A stretch of DNA of 64,000 bases, taken from Moesziomyces globuligerus (taxonomy: Eukaryota > Basidiomycota > Ustilaginomycetes > Ustilaginales > Ustilaginaceae). Positions 37,321 to 45,571 of this stretch are shown here, piece after piece. Where the stretch lies: NCBI GenBank assembly GCA_030849465.1, contig JARVLF010000006.1:248001-312000 (forward strand), given 5' to 3'. The translations under genes and the position numbers were made by a program. The notes under the pieces were generated by a model that was given only the letters and a program-made list of their open reading frames with translations, was not told the origin of the DNA and searched no databases. Each line of letters begins with the position of its first letter. Position 1 is the first letter of the stretch.

Positions 37321-38841
37321 ATGCAGGCGTGGATCGTTGCCGCTGGGCTGCTGACGCTCCATGTGTGGTATGTGCAGCTGCGCCGCTATTCGCGCTGGCG
37401 CCACATCCACGAGCGCTACGGAGAACGCTATGCCATCGACTCTACGCCAGCCAGCAAGGGTAAGCCGCGCATGATCGACTCGTACCGCGGCGTCCGCGAC
37501 GCTCAGCGCATCACGCGGCTGGCAGCGAGCATGGACTTCCCCTTCATCTTCACCAAGTCGCTCGAGTTCGCCCTCTTCCGCACCTACGGCATCCGCACCA
37601 TCTCCTCGCTCCTCCTGCACACCGGCCAGCTCGGCAAGGCTGAGAACGCCGGTCGCAGATACGTCGACACCTCTGCCCTCATCCAGGCCTTCATGACCTT
37701 CCCCGTCCCAAAGTTCGATCTTCCTGACGGCGGCGAGTCCTCCACCGCACCTCCTGGCGACGAAGACTGGGAGCACTTTGGCGAGGATCCGGACGATCCT
37801 CGCTCGTCCATCTCGCTCGCTCGCGTCAACTTCCTCCACGGTCGATGGAGGAGCAAGATCTCGAATGACGATCTGCTGTACACGCTCAGTGTCTTTGTCA
37901 TCGAGCCCGCCAAGTGGATCGACAGGTACGAGTGGCGCAAGACGAGCCCGCTCGAGAAGGAGGCGCTCTTTGCCCTGTTCTATCACATTGGTCGCTGCAT
38001 GGGCATCGAGAATATCCCCGAGACACGAGAGGAACTTATCGAGTGGAGCGAGACCTACGAAAAGAACTACATGCTCTTCGACCAATGCAACAAGGAGGTG
38101 GCACAGCACACCACTGGTCTGCTGCTGTACTCGCTGCCGAAAGCGCTGCACTCGTTTGCGACGCACCTCGTTGTGTCGTTGATGGACGAGAGGCTCCGCG
38201 TGGCGATGGGCTATCCTGCTGCACCCGCGTGGATCGTGGGCTTCAAAGACGCCGTCTTCGGTCTGCGCGCCCTCGTCGTCCGCACGCTGATGCTCCCGCG
38301 ATCCAAGCCGCTCACCAACATTCCCGTCGCCTCGGTCGAGGCCGGCAAGGTCTTCTCGGTCCAGCACCTGCTCAGCGATGGCATCCCCGCCGTCTGCCCT
38401 GCGTCGGGTGTCCGTGCCGACCAGGGCAAAACCTGCCCCGTCGGCGGACACCTCCATGCCGCCAAGGACACCGCCGAAGCCGGCTTCAAGCCCGCAGCGT
38501 GGCGCATGGAGCTCAAGTGGTATGAGAACGAGCCGGCCTATGCGCGTGCCTACGAGACCTGGACGACCGGCTGGCTTGTCGAAGAGGCCAAGATCGCTCT
38601 CGGATTGCTGCGAAAAGAGGACCGCAGGGGCGCACCCAGGTGGATGCCCGTCACGCTGCCCGTGCCAGCCAAGCTCGAGGAGAGCGCCAAGGCCGGAAAG
38701 CCCATCCCTGGTTTCGGCGGATTCAGGCTCGAGGAGATGGGCCCAAAGGGTCTCGAACTCAAGGGCAGGAACGAGGTGCTAGCGAATGCGGAGAAACTCC
38801 ACGGCGCCAAGATCCAAGGGAAGTGGGCCTTTGAGCCCTAA
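37321..38841 (+). CDS. MpaB-type ER-bound oxygenase (DUF2236, rubber-oxygenase fold)
   Basis: Intronless, 506 residues. The family includes the fungal MpaB enzymes that cleave a farnesyl chain in mycophenolic acid formation and bacterial latex-clearing proteins; both use a b-type heme. Seen: an N-terminal membrane anchor (AWIVAAGLLTLHVWYVQL) followed by a basic YSRWRHIHERYG, then FPFIFTKSLEFALFRTYGI, a TGQLGKAENAGRR segment, a central DDLLYTLSVFVIEPAKWIDRYEWR region that carries the conserved Arg/Trp surrounding of the heme pocket, and EKEALFALFYHIGRCMGIE. It lacks a secretion cleavage site. Substrate unknown; no secondary-metabolite backbone gene is in the window, so a general lipid or terpenoid role is as likely as a specialised one. 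Confidence 0.85.
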   Translation: MQAWIVAAGLLTLHVWYVQLRRYSRWRHIHERYGERYAIDSTPASKGKPRMIDSYRGVRDAQRITRLAASMDFPFIFTKSLEFALFRTYGIRTISSLLLHTGQLGKAENAGRRYVDTSALIQAFMTFPVPKFDLPDGGESSTAPPGDEDWEHFGEDPDDPRSSISLARVNFLHGRWRSKISNDDLLYTLSVFVIEPAKWIDRYEWRKTSPLEKEALFALFYHIGRCMGIENIPETREELIEWSETYEKNYMLFDQCNKEVAQHTTGLLLYSLPKALHSFATHLVVSLMDERLRVAMGYPAAPAWIVGFKDAVFGLRALVVRTLMLPRSKPLTNIPVASVEAGKVFSVQHLLSDGIPAVCPASGVRADQGKTCPVGGHLHAAKDTAEAGFKPAAWRMELKWYENEPAYARAYETWTTGWLVEEAKIALGLLRKEDRRGAPRWMPVTLPVPAKLEESAKAGKPIPGFGGFRLEEMGPKGLELKGRNEVLANAEKLHGAKIQGKWAFEP

Positions 38842-39084
38842 GGAAACGTCGCTTCGACGCTGACCTACCCAGCGCTTCTAACCTACTGTGTGCTCAGGAA
38901 ACCCTTTGGAATGGAATGACTCGGAATGAAATCACTCGGAATGTTCGGATCGTGACCCATGCAAAGCTTGGAAGCAACCGTCGGAACAGGTACAAATACA
39001 TTCGTTGTTCGTCGAAGTGAGAGAAGCGGGAATCGCGCGGGTTTGAGTCGGGTATAGAGCGCGTTTGCTTCAAGCCTGGTCTCC
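38842..39084. other. short convergent intergenic region
   Basis: 3' regions of two convergent genes; contains a repeated GGAATG patch (about 38909-38940). No gene. Confidence 0.5.
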
Positions 39085-39672
39085 TCATGGCTCTTGAGTC
39101 TGGGAAGCGTTGCTGTTGCCCGCCAGTTCCGGGAAGGCCTGGTCGAGAGCGGCGTCGAGGGCGTTCTTGTAGCTGCTGACGGCGTTGTGCTGGCCGTAGC
39201 TGTACTGGTTCTCGCTGGCTAGTCGCTGGACAAAGTTGCGCGTGTGGATGTCCGGATTCTTGCCGGCATCGAGCATCTCGAGCACCTCCTGTGGCACCAT
39301 GAGGTGCGCACGGTGCAGCTCGTCCTTGGTAGCGTCCAGATCGGCCAGCGCCTTGATGCACTCGTTGACCTTGTTCGCCACGAGGTGCTGCGAGCCCTCC
39401 TGCACGTCGGCCGAGCAGACGGCGAGCTGGTATAGCAGATCAACGACGGCGCGCACGCGGGTCTCGAGGCTCGTGCGAACGGCTTCGGTCGCATCGACTG
39501 GCTCTGCCGTGGCGCCGGCCTGGGCTTGTGCAGGTTGGGAGGTAGCCGACGTAGCAGGTTGGGAACGTACAGCCGAGGCGCCGTTGGTGCCCGCGTGCGA
39601 CTGAGGCTCGGGCGAGGGAGAGGGGGAGGTGGGCGTGATCTGGCGCGGTCGCCGCGCACCGGCTGACGACAT
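39085..39672 (-). CDS. MED10: Mediator complex subunit 10
   Basis: Intronless, 195 residues. MED10 is a conserved middle-module Mediator subunit that joins the middle and tail modules to RNA polymerase II control. Seen: an unstructured Pro/Ser/Ala-rich N terminus (1-65), then the conserved domain with VDLLYQLAVCSADV, VANKVNECIKALADLD, VPQEVLEMLDAGKNPDIHTRNFVQRLASENQY and KNALDAALDQAFPEL. The NPDIHTRNF segment with the following helix is a hallmark of MED10. The start at MSSAGARRP was chosen because the upstream in-frame sequence runs into the promoter shared with the UCH gene. Confidence 0.94.
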   Translation of the reverse strand: MSSAGARRPRQITPTSPSPSPEPQSHAGTNGASAVRSQPATSATSQPAQAQAGATAEPVDATEAVRTSLETRVRAVVDLLYQLAVCSADVQEGSQHLVANKVNECIKALADLDATKDELHRAHLMVPQEVLEMLDAGKNPDIHTRNFVQRLASENQYSYGQHNAVSSYKNALDAALDQAFPELAGNSNASQTQEP

Positions 39673-39939
39673 GATGGCGGATGAAATCAGGAGGTGAAGC
39701 TGTCGAAGTTGGCAGGATCGTCTTGAGGACCCACCGAGGGTCCCGTCAAACCAAACAGCGCGTCGCCGAGTTCCGAACCGCACGGTCAAGGCGTCCCAGG
39801 ATGTAACAAATCAATTCGACCTCCACCTCCGCAGCTGCCGGTCAGCCGCACAGACATCTTGAAGGCCAGCAAAGCGGCAACCGCGGTTGTTCCTCGTCCT
39901 CCATCATCTCGAGTTGCTCGCGTCCCAACACGCATCATC
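39673..39939. promoter_or_regulatory. bidirectional promoter between MED10 and the UCH gene
   Basis: A 267-bp gap between two divergent genes, so both promoters and leaders must be in it. No specific element was identified. Confidence 0.6.
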
Positions 39940-40779
39940 ATGTCCGGAGAAGCCACAGCAGCCGCTCCCAAGAAGCGGATCATGTGGGTGCCGCTCGAAT
40001 CCAATCCGGAGCTCTTCACCAGCTGGTGCTCGTCGATGGGCATGGACACGGCTCGATTCGCCTTCCACGACATCTACGGAACGGATCCCGACCTGCTTGC
40101 CATGGTTCCGCAGCCTGTTAGCGCAGTGCTCCTCCTCTTTCCCATAACGCCGGCTATGGAGAAGATCCGCAAAGACGAGAATGCAGCTGCGTCGCCCATC
40201 GATCCCAGCTCCGGCATCCTGTGGTTCAAGCAGACCATCGGCAATGCCTGCGGTACCATCGGCCTGCTCCATGCCCTCGCCAATTCAGAGGCAGCGAATG
40301 CGATCATGCCAGGCTCGCCGCTCGATACGCTCTTCAAGAAGGCACGCGCGACCACTGATGACGACGAGCGGGCCGAGGTGCTGGTCAACTCCAAGGAGCT
40401 CCAGACCACGCACGAGGCTACGGCAAGCCAGGGCCAGAGCCAGGCTCCCGAGGACCTGGACAATGTCATCCTTCACTTCATCTGCTTCGTCCGAAGTCAG
40501 GATGGCCAGCTCGTAGAGCTCGATGGATCCGGAGGCAGGAAGGGACCGGTTCTGAGGGGCAAGAAAGTGCAGTCCCAGGAGGATCTCCTCCCAGTCGCCG
40601 TCGAGTTCGTCAAGGACCACTACGTAAGTTGCGCAACGTGCAGACCATTCGACCAGCCCGTACATGCTTTCAAGCCTCGCACTGACCTTCAAACGCGCTT
40701 CTCATTCCGGAAACAGATGGCGCTCAACCCAGAAGAGGTCAACTTTAACCTTATCGCACTTGGGCCATCCTTTGACTAA
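39940..40779 (+). CDS. ubiquitin C-terminal hydrolase (peptidase family C12)
   Basis: Exons 39940-40623 and 40717-40779, 248 residues. Cleaves small adducts from the ubiquitin C terminus and recycles ubiquitin; related to yeast Yuh1 and human UCHL3. Seen: the catalytic set Q98, C104 (in GNACGTIG), H179 (in NVILHFICFV) and D195 (in VELDG), the usual order in C12 enzymes, and a family-typical end MALNPEEVNFNLIAL encoded by the second exon. The 93-nt intron (GTAAGT donor, CAG acceptor) contains no in-frame stop, so retention would insert 31 residues after Y228 without truncation. Start chosen at MSGEATAAAP, which just precedes MWVPLESNPE. Confidence 0.93.
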   Translation: MSGEATAAAPKKRIMWVPLESNPELFTSWCSSMGMDTARFAFHDIYGTDPDLLAMVPQPVSAVLLLFPITPAMEKIRKDENAAASPIDPSSGILWFKQTIGNACGTIGLLHALANSEAANAIMPGSPLDTLFKKARATTDDDERAEVLVNSKELQTTHEATASQGQSQAPEDLDNVILHFICFVRSQDGQLVELDGSGGRKGPVLRGKKVQSQEDLLPVAVEFVKDHYVSCATCRPFDQPVHAFKPRTDLQTRFSFRKQMALNPEEVNFNLIALGPSFD

Positions 40780-40888
40780 GTGCTCACGTCGTTGCCACAA
40801 ACCTAAAGGCAATCGATGGCGCATTCGTTTCGAGAATGTCCGTACATCCAAAGGAAGCCCCTGGCGTCACCTATGGAGTGAAATGCCG

Positions 40889-42244
40889 TCACAGATGACC
40901 CTGGTTGGCTGCCTTGACCGCGTGCGCGGCAGCGTCGTTGAAATCGTCGTGGAAGGCAAACTCAAGTCCCGATGCTTGCAACTGATCATGTATGCCAGAA
41001 GCTCGAAGCGGTGTCAGCACAATGGCCTCCGACTCGACGGGGAAAGTGGGCATGGAGTGCACTTACGACCTTGGCAGCGTCTTCGGAGCCAGTGCCCTTC
41101 ATGCGGACAACGATGGGCTTGGTGATCTTGTCGTCCTTGACTGCGTCGATGATGCCCTGCGAGACGATGCTGCATGATCGAAGCGTACAAGCTTGATGGT
41201 ATCAGTACATGGCCCTGTCGTATGATGTACGATGCTCCAAGAAAGTACTTACTCTGTCCTTGTGATTCCGCCGAACGTGTTGACAAAGATGGCCTTGACC
41301 GCCGGGTCACGGTTGAGCGTCTCGACGGCGAGTTTGGCATTGGTCCTGTTGGCGCCGCCTCCACCGTCGAGGAAGTTGGCCGGTCTTCCACCTGCCACAT
41401 TGAGGCCGTCCATGGTAGCCATCGCATTACCGGCGCCGTATCCGAAGCAACCGACATTGCCCTCGGGAAGTTCCTTGCTCCCGTGCTGCGTCGGCGTCGG
41501 TGCGTCAACATCGACGAGCTTGACGTAGAAGAGCCCGCCATCCTCGGCGCGAGCCGTGTTGGCGTTGCGCGGACGAGACTCAAAGTACGACTTGAGCTGC
41601 GGCTGGCGTCGGACGGCAAAGTCATCGAACTCAAGGTACGGCTTGACGACGCGCAGGCCATCTGCGGATGGGACCAGCGTGAAGGAAAACCACAGGCCTT
41701 CGTGCTTGTCAAACACCTTCCACATCTGCTCGATCACCGCGCCGGCGTCGGCGCCGAGCCCGTGCGAAAGCGCTGATAGCTGCTCAGAGCCAAGCGAGCT
41801 CGTATCCGTGCGAAGCCCGGCTTGGACCACCGACTTTGGTGATTGACGGCGGAGCTTCAGCAGGCCAAGCCCGCCTTTACCAAAGAAGGTCGAGTCCACC
41901 GACGATAGCGATGCGACAGGCGCAGAAACAATGCTCGGCCCGTAGAACTTGCCGTTGGAATGGGCCGAAGATCCAGGCCAGCTCGATTGTGGGTCCCGAT
42001 CAGCAGAAATGAGCACGGCTACTCCTTCGTCCGTACTTGCCGCGGCGTCGGTCTCGAACGTAACCGACGAGGGGAGCGTGGCGCCGACCTCGTTGACGAA
42101 AGTGGGGATGTCTTTGGTCTGGAGGTGAAAGTCGCGCGCCGTCGAAGGCAGGCGTGCGATGTTGCGCGGAAGTGCAGTCCGCATAGCACCGCGCGACGCC
42201 CACTTGGTTGCCAACGCAGCGCCGACTGAAGTTCTGGACAGCAT
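40889..42244 (-). CDS. divergent succinyl-CoA ligase beta-subunit-like protein, mitochondrial
   Basis: Exons 41253-42244, 41067-41169 and 40889-40981, 395 residues; introns of 83 and 85 nt, both GT-AG. The C-terminal CoA-ligase domain is well kept: CFGYGAGNAMATMDGLNVAGG, PANFLDGGGGA, and FVNTFGGITRTD followed by IVSQGIIDAVKDD and VVRMKGTGSEDAAKVLQASGL, as in SUCLA2/SUCLG2. The N-terminal ATP-grasp half is unusual: the KAQVLAGGRGK-type nucleotide segment of canonical beta subunits is not seen and sequence match is poor. The N terminus looks like a mitochondrial presequence. It is head-to-head with an alpha-like partner, so the pair probably forms a heterodimer that activates an organic acid to its CoA thioester. 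It is likely a paralogue, not the citric-acid-cycle enzyme. Confidence 0.82.
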
Positions 42245-42884
42245 CTTGGCGTCTCGAAGGTTGTGATCAGGGAGCAAATGACAATGCCTCGTGCCCGTCC
42301 TGTCAGGGTCAGATGGTGGGAGTGGTGTGGGCGACGCCTGGGATCACGAAGGGTTCTCACGTTGGCCGTCCGGGCAGCCGAGCGGTATAGGGCTCGCGCT
42401 ACACGGCCTTGTTCGGGTATGTTGGATGCGGACCTTATGGCGGATGTGGAGGAAATCGCCGACTGTGTTCGCCGGCGTAAGTACGTAACTGTGCGGGGAC
42501 GAGTGCGCATTTACGGTCTGCTCTGTTGCAGTGCCCAGTCACAGTCGCCGAGGCGGCCAACTTCCCCGCACTGGCCACTGCTGCCGGCAACGGCGGTTGC
42601 GTAGAAGCGACATACGGTGCGCCTAACGCCTCCACTCTACGCCCGCACCCCGACACCCGCCTTCATCCGATGGGAGTGATCAGCGCAAACACCGCACTTC
42701 GTTGAACCTTTACTTGCTCGACCGACCCGTGAACCGAATCGACATCATCAGGTTGTCAACCACTCTGCTAGTCGACGCCACCATCTTTTCCACCTTAGCG
42801 CTCTTCCCCTAGAGGCGATTCGACCCCAGTGGCTCATACGCAAGATCAGGACTTTCTCATCATACGTACTTTCCTTACACCACG
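42245..42884. promoter_or_regulatory. shared promoter of the succinyl-CoA-ligase-like pair
   Basis: 640 bp between two divergent genes whose products should act together, consistent with coordinated transcription. No known operator could be named. Confidence 0.6.
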
Positions 42885-43952
42885 ATGCTGGCGAGCAGAG
42901 CGATACGAGCGGCGGGCCCGCAGTGCATGAGGACTGCACCATGGAGGAACCCCGTTGTAAGCTCATCACGCGGATTCGTTACGAGCCTCCCGCGCTCGAG
43001 TTATGCGGATACGATCGGCAACCTCGCTGCCGGTCCGCACTCGAACGTGATCGTGCAGGGCTTCACGGGCAAGGCATCGACGGTGCACACGCAGATCTCG
43101 CTCGACATGGGCACCAACGTCGTTGCCGGCGTCTCTCCCGGCAAGGGCGGTACAAAGCACCTCGGAGACAGGCCGGTCTTCAACTCGGTCCAGGAGGTGC
43201 TCGATGCCGGCATCAAAGTCGACGCCACCTCCGTCTTCGTTCCGCCAGCTTTGGCGGCGGATGCGATCATCGAGGCGATCCGGGCCGAGATCCCACTGAT
43301 CGTGAGTGTCGCCGAGGGCGTTCCAGTCAAGGACCAGTTCCGCGTGATGGAGGCGCTCCACTCGCAGAGCAAGTCACGTCTGGTCGGAGCCAACTCGCCA
43401 GGCTACTGCAATCCGCGTGGATGCAGGATGGGGATCTCGCCCATGATCACCTGCGCGCCAGGGCCGGTTGGCATCGCTTCGCGCTCCGGAACTCTTTCGT
43501 ACGAGGCTGCATTCGCGACCAAATCGCTCGGACAAAGCTACATCCTCGGTCTCGGCGGCGACTTCTACCCCGGCACACGCACCGTCGAGGCGCTCGAGTT
43601 CCTTATGAACGACCCGGATACACAGGCCATCGTCCTCGCAGGTGAGATCGGCGGCACCATGGAGGAGGAGGTCTATACCTTGCTGAGCGACCCCACCTGC
43701 AAGTACAGGCAAGGCAGCAAGGACAAGTTCAAGAAGCCCATCGTGGGTTTCATCGCCGGCCTCAATACGCCGCCCGGCCAAATGTTTGGTCACGCAGGAG
43801 CCATCTGGCGCGACGATACCAGCTCGGCACTCGAGAAACGCCAAATGTGGAACGACGTCGGCATCCGCATGGCCGACGCCATCGCCGATGTTGGCAAGCT
43901 CATTCAGCAGGAAATGTCTTCATATGGCCTCCCAACCCCAGAATCCAGCTAG
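42885..43952 (+). CDS. divergent succinyl-CoA ligase alpha-subunit-like protein, mitochondrial
   Basis: Intronless, 355 residues. Seen: a mitochondrial-type presequence of about 45 residues, a CoA-binding Rossmann domain with QGFTGKASTVHTQ and GVSPGKGG, then SVAEGVPVKD, NSPGYCNPRG (canonical NCPGVINP), GIASRSGTLSYEA, AGEIGGTMEEE and PPGQMFGHAGAI with the phosphorylated His at residue 303. The phosphohistidine and its Glu partner are therefore kept. After GHAGAI the sequence departs completely from the canonical IAGGKGGA end, with WRDDTSSALEKRQMW instead. The pattern says functional ligase with changed substrate or regulation. Partner is the beta-like gene across the shared promoter. Confidence 0.85.
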   Translation: MLASRAIRAAGPQCMRTAPWRNPVVSSSRGFVTSLPRSSYADTIGNLAAGPHSNVIVQGFTGKASTVHTQISLDMGTNVVAGVSPGKGGTKHLGDRPVFNSVQEVLDAGIKVDATSVFVPPALAADAIIEAIRAEIPLIVSVAEGVPVKDQFRVMEALHSQSKSRLVGANSPGYCNPRGCRMGISPMITCAPGPVGIASRSGTLSYEAAFATKSLGQSYILGLGGDFYPGTRTVEALEFLMNDPDTQAIVLAGEIGGTMEEEVYTLLSDPTCKYRQGSKDKFKKPIVGFIAGLNTPPGQMFGHAGAIWRDDTSSALEKRQMWNDVGIRMADAIADVGKLIQQEMSSYGLPTPESS

Positions 43953-44071
43953 ATTCTCCCATTCACAAGTCTCATGCCTCTTCCGGAAGACTCGTACAAA
44001 ATATATAATTCTAGGCCCGGTAGTACGTGACATAACAAGAGAGAACAACGCTTCAAGGAATGTGAAGCAGC

Positions 44072-45571
44072 TCAGTTGACTACGCTGTTTGTGTTGGAGC
44101 CCTGGCGGGAGTTGCTGACGGCGGTGCCGGTCTTGGAGTTGGCCGACGTTCGCGCCGTAGGGTTCCACTTTTCGAACTTGATGAACTCGCGGAAGTGGCA
44201 GAAGATGGCCATGAGCGAGGTGACCGAGTACCAGATGGGAGTGCAGGCGGCGAAGAGGAGGATACCGCCCATGCGGGTGAAGTGGGACCTGTTCCTCGCC
44301 TGAATGCTGATGGTGAGGGCCAGGCAGATCAGGTTGATGGCCAGAGCGAACATCGAGAGCGAGTAGCCGCCAAAGTCTTCAAAGTAGCGCTTGAGGCCCT
44401 GGGTTGGGATGTTGTAGCAGATACCGGATGCGAGCATGAATACGAGCTGCGAGTTGATGTAGAAGTAGACCTCGCGGTAGAGGAGGAGCTGGAAGAGACC
44501 GAGACGCGAGCGCCAGCTGTTGCCGTCCGAGTAGGCACCGCGGCGCATCGAGGGCATAGCATGGCGGAATGCGACCTGTGTCCAGCCCTGAGCCCAACGC
44601 AGACGCTGCTTGACCAGCGCAGGCAGCGTCTCGGGCGCAAGCTCGTACGAGAGCACCTTGAGATCATACTCGATACGGGCACCCGAGATGATGGCGCGCA
44701 TCGACGAGTCGATGTCTTCGGTAAGCATGTGCTTCTGCATGCCGAGCGTTCGCAGCAGCGAAGCGTTCCAGTGACCGTTGGAGCCACCGAAGAATCCGTA
44801 GCCCTGAACCTCAGCACGACCCGAGTGCATGACACCGTAGATGAGGTCGAACTCGGAAGCGATGAGGCGGGTCATGAAGGTCTCGGAGTAGTTGTAGATG
44901 CAGCATCGGCCCTGGATGATATCGACACCACCCTGCATGAAGCGCTTGGCCACCCAGCGGAGAGCGTCAGGCTCGGGATAGTGGTCGGTATCGTACAGCG
45001 TGATGATCTCGCCCTTGGACTCGAGCGTGAGGAAGTGGTTGATGTTCTCGGCCTTGGACGTCGACTTGGGCACCTTGACGATTCGCAGATTGGACCGCTC
45101 CTTGGCGAGCTGGTTGAGCTCAGACTCGACGGGCTCGATGGGGTAGGGAGTGTTGTAGCAGACGTTGATGGTCATGCGGTTGGCCGGGTAGTTGAGTTCG
45201 CGGAGGGCATACTTGACTTGACGCATGATGATCTCTTGCTCGTTTGGAAGGTAGGCGACGAGAACGACGTCGATCATGGGCCATTCTTGGCCGTCTTCGA
45301 GCTTGAAGCCGTGCACCTTGGCATGACGCCACGCCTTGCGCGCATTGATCGAGGGGCGGATGCTTTGCATCGCCTCGGTCGATACCGAGAGCGCCGTGAA
45401 CGTCTGAAGTGCGACCAAGGAATACCAGATCGCGCGATGCAGCCCTGCAGGGATGAGCAGGTAGAAGAAGAACGAGAGCATCGAGTAGCAGACGAGCATG
45501 ATCATCGGCGTCCACGAGTAGTACCACGCCGATGTCTGGCCGAAGAGCCTCATGAACCTGGAGCCTGCCAT
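44072..45571 (-). CDS. membrane GT2 glycosyltransferase, processive (cellulose/hyaluronan-synthase-like)
   Basis: Intronless, 499 residues. Seen: two N-terminal membrane helices (about 15-65), a cytosolic GT-A domain with an early Asp-rich start DVVLVAYLPNEQE, D194-x-D196 in LYDTDHYPEPDA, TEDID with D286 as the general base, and Q322-R323-L324-R325-W326 followed by AQGW, the QxxRW acceptor motif of processive synthases; then about four C-terminal helices. Enzymes of this type polymerise sugar nucleotides and thread the chain through the membrane. Related fungal GT2 proteins support hyphal growth on surfaces in plant pathogens. Sugar and linkage cannot be read from sequence. The Ser/Asn/Thr-rich tail is cytosolic. 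It heads the surface-polysaccharide-type cluster. Confidence 0.9.
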   Translation of the reverse strand: MAGSRFMRLFGQTSAWYYSWTPMIMLVCYSMLSFFFYLLIPAGLHRAIWYSLVALQTFTALSVSTEAMQSIRPSINARKAWRHAKVHGFKLEDGQEWPMIDVVLVAYLPNEQEIIMRQVKYALRELNYPANRMTINVCYNTPYPIEPVESELNQLAKERSNLRIVKVPKSTSKAENINHFLTLESKGEIITLYDTDHYPEPDALRWVAKRFMQGGVDIIQGRCCIYNYSETFMTRLIASEFDLIYGVMHSGRAEVQGYGFFGGSNGHWNASLLRTLGMQKHMLTEDIDSSMRAIISGARIEYDLKVLSYELAPETLPALVKQRLRWAQGWTQVAFRHAMPSMRRGAYSDGNSWRSRLGLFQLLLYREVYFYINSQLVFMLASGICYNIPTQGLKRYFEDFGGYSLSMFALAINLICLALTISIQARNRSHFTRMGGILLFAACTPIWYSVTSLMAIFCHFREFIKFEKWNPTARTSANSKTGTAVSNSRQGSNTNSVVN

